Origin: Paraburkholderia megapolitana
GTDB taxonomy: Bacteria > Pseudomonadota > Gammaproteobacteria > Burkholderiales > Burkholderiaceae
Assembly: GCF_007556815.1 (NCBI RefSeq)
Contig: NZ_CP041743.1
Span: 2,952,795-3,016,794, forward strand
Length of the DNA stretch: 64,000 bases
Reading direction: 5' to 3'
The notes under the pieces were generated by a model that did no database searches, was not told the origin of the DNA, and was given only the letters and a program-made list of their open reading frames with translations. The translations under genes and the position numbers were made by a program. This document shows, piece by piece, positions 8,280-16,645 of this stretch (positions are counted from its first letter, which is position 1; each line of letters starts with the position of its first letter).

Positions 8280-9641
8280 ATGCCTCTTGCCCTATACGAC
8301 ACCTGGTCGCGCACCGTGCGCCCTTTTACGCCGCTACAGCCCGATCATGTCGGCCTGTACTGCTGCGGACCCACGGTCTACGACCACGCGCATATCGGCA
8401 ATGTGTTCGAGGACGTGCTGCGTCGCGTCTTGGCGCTGAACGGCTACAACGTGCGGCACGTAGTCAATATCACCGACGTCGGACATCTCACTTCGGATGC
8501 GGACGAAGGCGAAGACAAGATGGAAAAAGGCAGTCGCCGCACCGGACAATCGGCTTGGGATATCGCGGAGCGCTATACCGCAGCCTTTATCGACGACTGG
8601 CACGCGCTCAACCTGCTGGAGCCGACCCTGTGGTGCCGCGCGACCGACCACATCGCCGAACAGATCGCCTTCATCGCCACACTCGAAGCGAACGGCTACA
8701 CGTATCGCACCACCGACGGCGTCTACTTCGACACCAGCAAGCAGGACGACTACGGCTTTCTGGCGCGCCTCGACCGTGACGGTCTGCAAGCGGGCAAGCG
8801 CGTCGCACTCGGCGAGAAGCGCAGCATCACCGACTTCGCGCTATGGAAATTCAGTCCCGCCAATTCCACCCGGCAAATGGAATGGGACAGCCCGTGGGGG
8901 CGCGGCTTTCCTAGCTGGCATATCGAATGCTCGGCGATGTCGGCGAAGTATCTCGGCCCGTGGTTCGATATTCATTGCGGCGGCGAAGATCACATCGCCG
9001 TGCATCACAGCAACGAGATCGCGCAGACCCAGGCGTGCCACGGCACGCGGCTCGCGAACTTCTGGATGCACGGTCACTTCCTGATGCTGGATGCCGCGAA
9101 GATGTCGAAGTCGAGCGGCGACTTCCTGCGCATCGAGACGCTGGTCGAGCGCGGTTTCGATCCGCTGGCCTACCGTTATCTGTGCCTGACAGCGCACTAT
9201 CGGAGCACGCTGCGGTTCACGCAGGAGGCGCTCGAGGGCGCACAGGCCGCGCTTGATCGACTGCGCAAAGCCTATGCGAGCTGGCCCTCGGGTGGCACCG
9301 CGGACGAAGACTTCGTCGCTCGCTTCGACGCCGAGGTCAACCAGGATCTGAATCTGCCGCGCGCGCTGGCGGTGCTGTGGGAAATGGTCAGGAGCGAACT
9401 ACCCGTCGAAACGCGTCGGGCAACAGTCGATCGTTTCGATACGGTACTCGGCTTGAACCTCGCCGCATGGCGGGCAGGCAGCTTCGATATTCCCGCAGAC
9501 GTCGCGGAGCTTGTCATCCAGCGCGAGAACGCCCGCGCCGAACGGAACTGGGCAGAGGCCGACCGCTTGCGCGACGCATTGCAGGCGATGGGCTGGCAGA
9601 TCCAGGACAGTGCGGATGGGCAACAACTCAGTCCGTGCTGA
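8280..9641 (+). CDS. cysS: Cysteinyl-tRNA synthetase (divergent type)
   Basis: A 453-residue class I synthetase that charges tRNA-Cys with cysteine. Visible are the zinc-ligand Cys of Y-C-C-G-P-T-V-Y-D near residue 28, H-I-G-N in place of the usual HIGH near residue 38, D-V-G-H-L-T-S-D, the zinc-site segments W-H-I-E-C-S-A-M and G-G-E-D-H-I-A-V-H-H-S-N-E, and K-M-S-K-S near residue 274. The ATG follows CGGAG. HIGN and the E-D-V-L-R-R segment after it differ from the HIGH form usual in proteobacterial CysRS, so this may be a second, inducible copy rather than the housekeeping gene. Control by the Cys-codon attenuator upstream fits that role. Confidence 0.92.
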   Translation: MPLALYDTWSRTVRPFTPLQPDHVGLYCCGPTVYDHAHIGNVFEDVLRRVLALNGYNVRHVVNITDVGHLTSDADEGEDKMEKGSRRTGQSAWDIAERYTAAFIDDWHALNLLEPTLWCRATDHIAEQIAFIATLEANGYTYRTTDGVYFDTSKQDDYGFLARLDRDGLQAGKRVALGEKRSITDFALWKFSPANSTRQMEWDSPWGRGFPSWHIECSAMSAKYLGPWFDIHCGGEDHIAVHHSNEIAQTQACHGTRLANFWMHGHFLMLDAAKMSKSSGDFLRIETLVERGFDPLAYRYLCLTAHYRSTLRFTQEALEGAQAALDRLRKAYASWPSGGTADEDFVARFDAEVNQDLNLPRALAVLWEMVRSELPVETRRATVDRFDTVLGLNLAAWRAGSFDIPADVAELVIQRENARAERNWAEADRLRDALQAMGWQIQDSADGQQLSPC

Positions 9642-9807
9642 AACCGTCATCAAGCCTCCCAACCGCAAAACGATCCGGTGTTGAAGCACCGGTCGATGGT
9701 CTGTCACAACGGTAGGGGCTGCCACGTCTAATGGGTGAGACAGGACGCCCGCATGGATGCGTGCCGATCGTGCGGGAATGCATTCCCATCACTTCACGGA
9801 GCAACGA

Positions 9808-10218
9808 ATGGCAAACGCTAACACCGATTTCCAGCAGTTCTTCAAGGACCGCGAAGCCGCGGGCCAGTCTTTCGTAAACGGTAATGCGGGACCGGTCACG
9901 CGGTTGATTGCGACTCGCGTACCGGTGACATTCTTCGGCCCTACCGGCACGGTCGAACAGCAGGCCGGGGCCATCGCCGAAGTCTTTCGCAAGCAGGCTG
10001 CACCTTTCAGGCGTGGCGATAGCGAACTCGAAACGCTCCAGGTTCACGTCGACAGCACGTCCGCCTACTGGGTCGGCATTCAGAAGGCCCGCGTGACGAT
10101 AGGCAATCTGGCAACGCCGATGGACATGAATCTGCGCGTGACCGAGCTCTTTCGTCTGGAAGACGGCGCGTGGAAACTCGTTCATCGCCATGCCGATCCG
10201 CTCGGCCCTCGCACCTAA
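9808..10218 (+). CDS. NTF2-like (SnoaL/DUF4440) protein
   Basis: A 136-residue cytoplasmic protein with the pattern of an NTF2-like fold: an N-terminal helix with A-x-x-F-V-N-G-N-A-G-P-V, a central W-V-G-I-Q-K-A-R-V strand and the C-terminal V-T-E-L-F-R-L-E-D-G-A-W-K-L-V-H-R-H-A-D typical of SnoaL/DUF4440 proteins. The start at 9808 is set by ACGGAG 7 nt upstream; an in-frame upstream codon at 9757 lacks such a site. Such proteins bind small hydrophobic ligands or act as isomerases; no substrate can be inferred. It stands alone, facing the LivK-like gene tail to tail. Confidence 0.75.
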   Translation: MANANTDFQQFFKDREAAGQSFVNGNAGPVTRLIATRVPVTFFGPTGTVEQQAGAIAEVFRKQAAPFRRGDSELETLQVHVDSTSAYWVGIQKARVTIGNLATPMDMNLRVTELFRLEDGAWKLVHRHADPLGPRT

Positions 10219-10311
10219 GGTCCCGCGCAGCCTAAAGAAGCACGACAGGTATCCCCACCCGACGAGCGCCGCGTGGGTATCGTGTTCCGGCTGAGGTTGC
10301 GTACTGATCGC

Positions 10312-11457
10312 TCACAACTTGACGACGTCGAGCAGTTGCTTCTTGCCGTCCTTGTACGTGTAAAGCGAAATCACGCCATGCTGCAGATCGCCCTTCGCAT
10401 CGAAGCTCGTTTCGCCGATCACCCCGCGATAGTGGGTTGCCGGCATGGCCGCGAGCGTTTTCGCCGGATCGGTGGACTGCGCGCGCTGCATCGCGTCGAC
10501 GATGATGAACACCGCGTCGTACGCAAACGGCGCATACACCTGCAACGGCTGATGAAAGCGGTTCTGGTAGCGCAACGCGAACGCCGTGCCACCTGGCATC
10601 CGGTCGAGCGCCATGCCCGCTTCCGAGCACACCACGTTGTCCGCCGCCGTGCCCGCGAGGTTCGGCAGATCGCCGGAACATACGCCGTCGCCGGCCAGCA
10701 CCCGGGCGCGCACACCGAGTTGCCGCGCCTGCTTCGCGAACGGGCCGCCGGTCGCATCCATGCCGCCGTACATGATCGCGTCGGGGTTTTCGCCCTTGAT
10801 CCTCGTGACGATGGCGCGGAAATCGATGGCTTTGTCGTTGGTCGCGTCATGCGAGACGACCCGAATACCGAGCGATTTCGCGGTCTTCTCGAATTCGTTG
10901 GCGAGGCCCTGGCCGTAGGCGGTCGCATCGTCGACGATCGCGACCGTCTTCACGTGTAGCGACTGTGCCGCGTAAGTGGCGAGCGCGGGGCCTTGCTGCG
11001 CGTCGGTGGCAACTACACGGTAGGTGGTCTTGAAGCCCTGCTGCGTGTACGCGGGATTGGTCGCGGCCTGGGAAATCTGCACGATGCCCGCGTCCCTGTA
11101 GATGCGCGACGCGGGGATCGACGTGCCCGAATTCAGATGACCGACCACGCCGACTATCTTGTCGTCGACGAGCTTCTGCGCGGCCTGCGTCGCGGCGCGC
11201 GGATCTCCCGCGTCGTCCTGCGAGTCCAGTTGTAACGTGACGCGTTGACCGCCGATCACGAGCCCTTTCGCGTTGATCTCCTCGACCGCGAGCCGCGCGC
11301 CGTTCTCGCTGTCCTTGCCGAGATGCGCGATCGCGCCGGTCAACGGTGCGGAGTGGCCGATCTTTACGACCTGATCGGCGTGCGCTGCGACGGCCTGCGT
11401 GCAGGCTACGGCGATGATCGTCAGCGCCAATGTGCGGTGGCTGGAACTGCCCTTCAT
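10312..11457 (-). CDS. LivK-type branched-chain amino acid ABC substrate-binding protein
   Basis: A 381-residue periplasmic binding protein of the Leu/Ile/Val (type I) family. A Sec signal (L-A-L-T-I-I-A-V-A...A-H-A) covers residues 10-32. Then come V-V-K-I-G-H-S-A-P-L-T-G and the central domain with D-D-A-T-A-Y-G-Q-G-L. The strong GGAGGAGA site before 11457 selects this start over an in-frame codon 5 residues upstream. It is the last gene of a minus-strand operon with ornithine cyclodeaminase and acetylpolyamine amidohydrolase. Its ligand may therefore be an amino acid or amine of that pathway, not necessarily a branched-chain amino acid. Confidence 0.88.
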   Translation of the reverse strand: MKGSSSHRTLALTIIAVACTQAVAAHADQVVKIGHSAPLTGAIAHLGKDSENGARLAVEEINAKGLVIGGQRVTLQLDSQDDAGDPRAATQAAQKLVDDKIVGVVGHLNSGTSIPASRIYRDAGIVQISQAATNPAYTQQGFKTTYRVVATDAQQGPALATYAAQSLHVKTVAIVDDATAYGQGLANEFEKTAKSLGIRVVSHDATNDKAIDFRAIVTRIKGENPDAIMYGGMDATGGPFAKQARQLGVRARVLAGDGVCSGDLPNLAGTAADNVVCSEAGMALDRMPGGTAFALRYQNRFHQPLQVYAPFAYDAVFIIVDAMQRAQSTDPAKTLAAMPATHYRGVIGETSFDAKGDLQHGVISLYTYKDGKKQLLDVVKL

Positions 11458-11514
11458 GGTTGTCTCCTCCATATCTTGAGCGCCGATGGGTGGCGCGTTT
11501 GTATCGACGATGGA

Positions 11515-12681
11515 TCAGAGCGCCGGCATTGCCGCGCGTGCATGCGTCGAATCGCTTTGCAGTGCGAGCCTTGGGTCGCTCTTTAGTTCGCCTTTTAGTT
11601 CGCCAGTAGATTCACGCAACGACTGCGGCGAGCGTGCCTGCGCTTGTGCGTCGGTTTGCATCTCGCCCGAGGCGAGCACGCGGAACAGATCCTTCGGATC
11701 CGCCGGCTCGGGAATCAGATCGAGCAACGCGCCGATGCTACGTTCCTGCGTGACGTCGTTCAGATAGCGCAGTGCCGAGAAGTCCTCCAGCGCAAAACCA
11801 ACTGAGTCGAACACCGTGATCTGCCCATCGAATTCGCGTCCTTTCTCCGCATGCGACAGCACACGATGAAACTCGATGACCGGGTGGTCGTGCGGCAGTT
11901 GCTGGATGTCGCCCTCGATGCGTGTCTGCGGTTCGAACTCGACGATCACGCGCGCCGCGCGCAACACATCGGGATGCAGTTCGGTCTTGCCGGGGCAGTC
12001 GCCGCCCACCGCATTGATGTGCATACCGGGCTCGATCATGTCGGGCGTCAGGATGGTGGCGTTGGTCTTGTCGGCGGTGACGGTCGTCACGATATCGGCG
12101 CTGCGTACCGCCTCGGCGGCGGTGTGTGCACGCACCACGCGCAAGCCGCGGAACGGAGCGAGATTGCGGATCAGCTTGTCGGTGGCCGCAGGGTCGGCGT
12201 CGTAGGCTCGGATCTCATCGATACCGAGCATCGTGTGGAACGCGATCGCCTGGAATTCGCTTTGCGCGCCGTTGCCGATCAGCGCCATCGACCGTGCCTC
12301 GTTGCGCGCCAGATACCGAGCGACCAGCGCGGAGGTGGCCGCCGTGCGGATCGCCGTGGTGAGCGTCATCTCGCTGAACAACAGCGGATAGCCGTTATCG
12401 ACATCCGCGAGCACACCGAATGCCATCACGGTAAGCATGTCGACACGCGTGTTCTTCGGATGACCGTTGACGTACTTGAACGCGTACAGCTTCGCATCGG
12501 CGGTCGGCATCAATTCGATGACGCCATCCGGCGAATGGCTCGCAATGCGCGCCGTTTTTTCAAACGTGTCCCAGCGCCGGTAGTCCTGTTCGATGTAAGA
12601 CGCCATCGATGCGATGACTTTGCCGACACCCACTTCATTCACGAGTTGGGCGACATGGTTGACATCGATATATCGAGTCAT
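11515..12681 (-). CDS. Ornithine cyclodeaminase family protein
   Basis: A 388-residue cytoplasmic NAD-dependent enzyme of the ornithine cyclodeaminase/mu-crystallin family, which converts L-ornithine to L-proline and ammonia. Typical signs are M-S-A-S-Y-I...R-R-W near the N-terminus, K-Y-V-N-G-H-P-K-N-T, the Rossmann segment A-L-I-G-N-G-A-Q-S-E-F-Q and D-x-I-N-A-V-G-G-D-C-P-G-K-T-E-L. The ATG at 12681 follows GAGGAAAG. The C-terminal ~35 residues after F-R-V-L-A-S-G-E are polar and low in complexity. It lies 70 bp after the amidohydrolase and 57 bp before the LivK-like gene. Confidence 0.9.
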   Translation of the reverse strand: MTRYIDVNHVAQLVNEVGVGKVIASMASYIEQDYRRWDTFEKTARIASHSPDGVIELMPTADAKLYAFKYVNGHPKNTRVDMLTVMAFGVLADVDNGYPLLFSEMTLTTAIRTAATSALVARYLARNEARSMALIGNGAQSEFQAIAFHTMLGIDEIRAYDADPAATDKLIRNLAPFRGLRVVRAHTAAEAVRSADIVTTVTADKTNATILTPDMIEPGMHINAVGGDCPGKTELHPDVLRAARVIVEFEPQTRIEGDIQQLPHDHPVIEFHRVLSHAEKGREFDGQITVFDSVGFALEDFSALRYLNDVTQERSIGALLDLIPEPADPKDLFRVLASGEMQTDAQAQARSPQSLRESTGELKGELKSDPRLALQSDSTHARAAMPAL

Positions 12682-12751
12682 GATCACTTTCCTCTATTGA
12701 TTTGATAAAAACGGTCGCGCTCTGCAGTCGAGCGCAAGGATGAACGCACCC

Positions 12752-13786
12752 TCACGCGGCGCGGCCTTCGAATCCCAGCAGCACGTTCACGGCATTCGTG
12801 CCGATCTCGTCGACCATATAGCCGCCTTCCATCACGAACAGCGTCGGCATGCCGAGACGCGCGATCGCTTCGCCAAGACGGATGAAGTCGTTGCTTTTCA
12901 GCGCGAAGTGGCTGATCGGATCGCCTTCGAACGTATCGACGCCGAGCGATACGACCAGCACGTCCGGCGCATAGGCCGTCAAGCGCTTGCCCGCATCGCC
13001 GAGTGCATGGCTGTAGCGCGGCCAGTCGGTCCCTTCGGGCAGCGGATAGTTGGCGTTGAAACCGAGCCCAACGCCGCGGCCCTCTTCATCGGCGAAACCC
13101 GAGAAATACGGAAACGACACACGCGGATCGCCGTGCAGCGAGACGAACAGCGCATCGGCGCGCTCGTAGAAAATGTCCTGCGTGCCGTTGCCGTGATGAA
13201 AATCGACGTCGAGTACGGCGACCCGTCGCGCGCCGTGGGCGAGGCAGCGTTGTGCCGCGATCGCTGCGTTGTTCAGGTAGCAGTAGCCGCCCATGTATTC
13301 GCGCGCCGCATGATGTCCGGGCGGCCGGCACAACGCGAACGCCGCGCGTGCGCCGGCCAGCACGACATCGACACCGGTCAGCGCGACGTTTGCGCTACTG
13401 CACACGGCTTCCCATGTATGGGCGCCGATCGGCGAACCGGCATCCATGGCGTAGTAACCGAGTTTACCGTCGATAAACGAAGGCTCGATATCGTCGCGTA
13501 ACGTACGCACCGGCCAGACAAGTGGCAGCGCATCGTGCTTGCGGCCCGTTGCGGACCATTCGGCCCACGCCGTTTCGAGAAAATGCACGTAGCGGTCGCT
13601 GTGCGCGCCGACGTAGTGCGAGCGGTCGTAGTGCGTCTCGCCGATCACCTCGCCGAGTCCGGCTGCGCGCACGCGTGCGACCACGGTGTCGGCGCGCTGC
13701 GGGTTTTCGAAGGATCGGGCGATCAGGCCATCTTTCAGCTCGATGCCGTAGTGCAAACGATGAGACTCGCTGAATACAGTAAGCAT
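12752..13786 (-). CDS. Histone deacetylase-like acetylpolyamine amidohydrolase
   Basis: A 344-residue zinc amidohydrolase of the HDAC superfamily. Zinc-site motifs are P-P-G-H-H-A near residue 158, D-V-D-F-H-H-G-N-G-T-Q near residue 197, a third Asp in S-L-G-V-D-T-F-E-G-D and the catalytic-site M-E-G-G-Y near the C-terminus. The length and early region (H-Y-D-R-S-H-Y-V-G-A-H) match bacterial acetylpolyamine amidohydrolases, which remove acetyl groups from acetylputrescine and similar amines. It is the first gene of an operon with ornithine cyclodeaminase and a LivK-like receptor, and is divergent from an Lrp regulator. This supports a role in polyamine or ornithine catabolism. Confidence 0.88.
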   Translation of the reverse strand: MLTVFSESHRLHYGIELKDGLIARSFENPQRADTVVARVRAAGLGEVIGETHYDRSHYVGAHSDRYVHFLETAWAEWSATGRKHDALPLVWPVRTLRDDIEPSFIDGKLGYYAMDAGSPIGAHTWEAVCSSANVALTGVDVVLAGARAAFALCRPPGHHAAREYMGGYCYLNNAAIAAQRCLAHGARRVAVLDVDFHHGNGTQDIFYERADALFVSLHGDPRVSFPYFSGFADEEGRGVGLGFNANYPLPEGTDWPRYSHALGDAGKRLTAYAPDVLVVSLGVDTFEGDPISHFALKSNDFIRLGEAIARLGMPTLFVMEGGYMVDEIGTNAVNVLLGFEGRAA

Positions 13787-13906
13787 GACGGGTTGGGTCC
13801 ATACAGAGTTCAGCGAACAGTGTATCGACCCCGTGGGGCATTTAATTTGCTTTTCGATCTACTCAAACCTACACTTCCCGCACAAACAAACTACTAAATT
13901 TGATAT

Positions 13907-14419
13907 ATGAGAACGAATCGCCCTAAACCGGAACTCGACGCAACCGATCGCGCGATGCTGCGTTTATTGCAGGAGGACGGCGGGCTGTCGAACGCCGCGT
14001 TGAGCGAGCGTCTCGCGCTGAGCGTGACGCCGTGCTGGAGAAGACGAAAGCGTCTCGAAGACGAAGGCGTGATTCGCGACTACCAGGCGAATCTGGATCG
14101 GCGCCAGCTCGGGTTCGACGTGCTCGCGTTCGTGTTCGTGCGCTTTCTGTCGCATGGCGACAATGCACCGGACCGCTTCGAGAAAGCGGTCGCGAAACTG
14201 CCGGAGGTGCTGTCGTGCCACAAGGTCACCGGCGACGCCGATTATCTGCTGCAGGTGCTGGCCAGCGATCTCGATAGCTACGGCGATTTCATCGAGCGTG
14301 TGTTGCGCAAGCAACCTGGCGTCGCGTCGATACAGTCGAGTCTCGCGCTGCGCGAGGTGAAGTCGACGAGTCATATTCCGGTGCCTGAGGATCTGGAGCA
14401 GCCGGTGAAGCGGCGCTGA
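13907..14419 (+). CDS. Lrp/AsnC family transcriptional regulator
   Basis: A 170-residue DNA-binding regulator. Residues 10-60 form the helix-turn-helix (D-A-T-D-R-A-M-L-R-L-L-Q-E-D, then S-V-T-P-C-W-R-R-R-K-R-L-E-D-E-G-V-I) and residues 75-155 the RAM ligand-binding domain (V-L-S-C-H-K-V-T-G-D-A-D-Y-L-L). It is divergently transcribed from the acetylpolyamine amidohydrolase operon with 120 bp between the starts, so it most likely controls that operon in response to an amino acid or amine. The intergenic part is AT-rich near its own ATG. Confidence 0.9.
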   Translation: MRTNRPKPELDATDRAMLRLLQEDGGLSNAALSERLALSVTPCWRRRKRLEDEGVIRDYQANLDRRQLGFDVLAFVFVRFLSHGDNAPDRFEKAVAKLPEVLSCHKVTGDADYLLQVLASDLDSYGDFIERVLRKQPGVASIQSSLALREVKSTSHIPVPEDLEQPVKRR

Positions 14420-14560
14420 TGAGTGGATGGTGACAGGTTCTTGACGACGGATTGTCTCTGCGCTGCGGAGACCATTCGGCCAGGTTTCTCCTTCTGCCAT
14501 CCCTCGGTAAGGTGGTCTTTCCCCATGGACCGTGCGATCAGGCACGCTGGCTTTGGCAAG

Positions 14561-15595
14561 ATGACCGATCTTTTTCCTTCAACCCTGCTCGACGATGTGC
14601 GGCGCCTCATTAACACCGCGCGATCGCGGGCCGCTGCGGCGGTCAACGCGGAACTATCGCTGCTCTACTGGCAGATCGGCCACCGGGTGCGCGTGAACAT
14701 TCTGCGGAATGCGCGCGCCGGCTACGGCGATGCAACCGTGGCCGGGCTCGCTGAACGCCTGACAGCAGAGTACGGCCGCGGCTGGAGCGAGCGCCAGTTG
14801 CGACACTGTGTTCGCCTGGCCGAGGTGTTTCAGGATGAACCAATTCTCTCCGCAGTGCGGAGAGAATTGAGCTGGACCCATCTAAAAACGTTGATTTACA
14901 TCGACGATCCGCTGAAACGGGACTTTTACATCGAGTTGTGTCGTGCCGAACGCTGGTCGTCGCGCCAGCTACTGGAACGTGTCAACTCGTTGCTGTTTGA
15001 GCGCAGCGCGCTTTCGCGCAAGCCGGAAGACACAATCCGGCACGAGCTTTCGCTGTTACGCAGTGAACAGCCCACCCCGCCCGACGTCGTGTTGAAAGAT
15101 CCCTATGTGCTCGACTTTCTCGGGCTGAGCGACCGCTACCTCGAAGGCGATCTCGAAAACGCCATCCTGCGCGAAATGGAGCAGTTCCTGCTGGAGTTGG
15201 GTGCGGGCTTTACGTTCGTCGCCCGCCAGAAACGCCTGCAGATCGACAACGACGATTTCTATATCGACCTGCTGTTCTACAACCGCAAGTTGAAACGGCT
15301 TGTTGCCGTCGAGTTGAAACTCGACGCCTTCAAGGCTGAATACAAAAGCCAGATGGAACTCTATCTGCGCTGGCTCACCCGCCACGAGCAGGAACGCGAC
15401 GAACTCCCGCCGATCGGCATCATCCTCTGCGCGGGAAAGAAGCAGGAGCAGATCGAACTTCTGGAGCTGGGCAAGAGCGGAATCCACGTCGCGGAATATC
15501 TGACCGTACTGCCGTCTCGCGAAATCTTGCAGGAAAAGCTGCATCAGTCGATCGCAACCGCGCGTGCTCGCCTTGGGAGCAAAGAAGAAGCGTAA
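14561..15595 (+). CDS. PDDEXK nuclease domain protein, YhcG/DUF1016 family
   Basis: A 344-residue protein of the YhcG family: an N-terminal DUF1016 helical domain (L-Y-W-Q-I-G-H-R-V-R near residue 38, W-S-E-R-Q-L-R-H-C, E-L-S-W-T-H near residue 105) and a C-terminal PDDEXK nuclease fold. D-D-F-Y-I-D-L-L-F-Y-N, with V-A-V-E-L-K 20 residues later, supplies the D...ExK active site. Members are often carried near mobile or defence genes, but none is visible here. The start was placed at the ATG at 14561; an in-frame ATG at 14525 is possible and neither has a strong ribosome site. A 29-bp perfect palindrome lies inside the gene. Confidence 0.85.
   Translation: MTDLFPSTLLDDVRRLINTARSRAAAAVNAELSLLYWQIGHRVRVNILRNARAGYGDATVAGLAERLTAEYGRGWSERQLRHCVRLAEVFQDEPILSAVRRELSWTHLKTLIYIDDPLKRDFYIELCRAERWSSRQLLERVNSLLFERSALSRKPEDTIRHELSLLRSEQPTPPDVVLKDPYVLDFLGLSDRYLEGDLENAILREMEQFLLELGAGFTFVARQKRLQIDNDDFYIDLLFYNRKLKRLVAVELKLDAFKAEYKSQMELYLRWLTRHEQERDELPPIGIILCAGKKQEQIELLELGKSGIHVAEYLTVLPSREILQEKLHQSIATARARLGSKEEA
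14841..14869. repeat. 29-bp perfect palindrome inside the PDDEXK nuclease gene
   Basis: CAATTCTCTCCGCA (14841-14854) is followed by one base and then its exact reverse complement (14856-14869). It encodes part of the conserved P-I-L-S-A-V-R-R-E-L-S-W segment. Fourteen perfect base pairs with a 1-nt centre are far beyond chance for a coding sequence. It may be a protein-binding site, a cruciform or a structure in the mRNA. Confidence 0.9.
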
Positions 15596-15779
15596 AGATT
15601 CTTTCATGCGCAGCCGGCGAAGCGGCGCTAATGAGACGGTCTAATCTGATTAGAAACCGCTCTTCGATAAGAAAAGTAGCCAAGAGATGTCGATTTAGCC
15701 CGATCTCGAACGTCGACCAGGTATGCGCCGGGTTGTGTATCCGGCACCTGACAAGACATCAAACAAAGGAGAAGTCAGC

Positions 15780-16445
15780 ATGCCCCCTCCACTGCTCCCC
15801 GTTATCACCGCCTTTGAACGGTCGCCCGATCGCGGCAAGGGACTCGCACGTGACATGCGGGTTCGCTGGGCGCTTGAAGAAGCGGGCCAGCCTTACGAGG
15901 TTCGTCTGGTGTCGTTCAGTGCAATGAAAGAACCCGCGCATCGAGCGATTCATCCATTTGGGCAGATCCCGACCTACGAAGAAGGCACGCTTGCGCTGTT
16001 CGAGTCGGGGGCGATCGTGTTTCATATTGCAGAGTCCCATACCGGCCTGCTACCCGACGACGCGCACGCCCGGGCACGCGCGATCACATGGATGTTTGCC
16101 GCGCTCAACACGGTTGAGCCGACTATCCTCGATCTCCAGACCGTCAAGTTTCTGGAGCGCGACAAGCCGTGGTACGAGGAGCGCCTGCTGATGGTCCTGG
16201 ATCGCATCCGTGGCCGGCTAGGCGAGCTGTCCGATCGCCTTGGCAGTGCCGACTGGCTCGATGGTGCGTTCAGCGTGGGCGACCTGATGATGATCGCGGT
16301 GCTACTCCGGTTGAAACCATCGGGCCTGCTCGACGAATTTCCGAAGCTCTTCGCCTATGTCGCCCGCGGCGAAGCGCGCCCCGCGTACCAGCGCGCTTTC
16401 GCCGCTCAACTGGCGGTTTTCAACGCCCAGCTGCCGACCGGCTGA
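15780..16445 (+). CDS. Glutathione S-transferase family protein
   Basis: A 221-residue cytosolic glutathione transferase. The N-terminal thioredoxin-like domain shows V-R-W-A-L-E-E-A-G-Q-P-Y, the cis-Pro segment F-G-Q-I-P-T-Y-E-E-G and the glutathione-contacting F-E-S-G-A-I near residue 77. Residues 95-215 are the helical C-terminal domain. The start at 15780 follows AAAGGAGAAGTC at ideal spacing; an upstream in-frame codon at 15723 lacks one. It is probably transcribed alone. The electrophilic substrate is unknown. Confidence 0.9.
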   Translation: MPPPLLPVITAFERSPDRGKGLARDMRVRWALEEAGQPYEVRLVSFSAMKEPAHRAIHPFGQIPTYEEGTLALFESGAIVFHIAESHTGLLPDDAHARARAITWMFAALNTVEPTILDLQTVKFLERDKPWYEERLLMVLDRIRGRLGELSDRLGSADWLDGAFSVGDLMMIAVLLRLKPSGLLDEFPKLFAYVARGEARPAYQRAFAAQLAVFNAQLPTG

Positions 16446-16496
16446 TGTAGCGGCTCTGCACAATCTGCCGGATTCGTGGCGGTCGCCCATATTTAT

Positions 16497-16537
16497 ACCC
16501 GGATTTAATTGACAATGTTTTCACCCGGATATAAATT
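16497..16537 (+). promoter_or_regulatory. Promoter and direct repeats upstream of carotenoid oxygenase
   Basis: TTGACA (16509-16514) is followed by TATAAA (16530-16535, 15-bp spacing) or TAAATT (16532-16537, 17-bp spacing), a strong sigma70-type promoter ~110 bp upstream of the oxygenase. Two copies of ACCCGGAT lie 26 bp apart, one just upstream of the -35 element (16497-16504) and one overlapping the -10 region (16523-16530). A regulator bound to both would probably block or modulate initiation. Confidence 0.55.
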
Positions 16538-16645
16538 AGCTCATCGCCACCTGGCCCGAGGACAGGTGCGATCACGCAATCGCGCCCGCTTTTGGCGCTG
16601 GTGACGATGTGTGCCCTACGACGCCCGGATAGAAGGACTACCAAC

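Noticed and set aside
10230..10285. Imperfect hairpin after the LivK-like gene (minus strand), followed by CTTCTTT
   Set aside because: The stem needs bulges and the T-tract is weak, so it is not strong enough to list as a terminator.
12752..13786. Eukaryote-like histone deacetylase acquired for chromatin modification
   Set aside because: Length and early loop match bacterial acetylpolyamine amidohydrolases, and the operon partner is ornithine cyclodeaminase.
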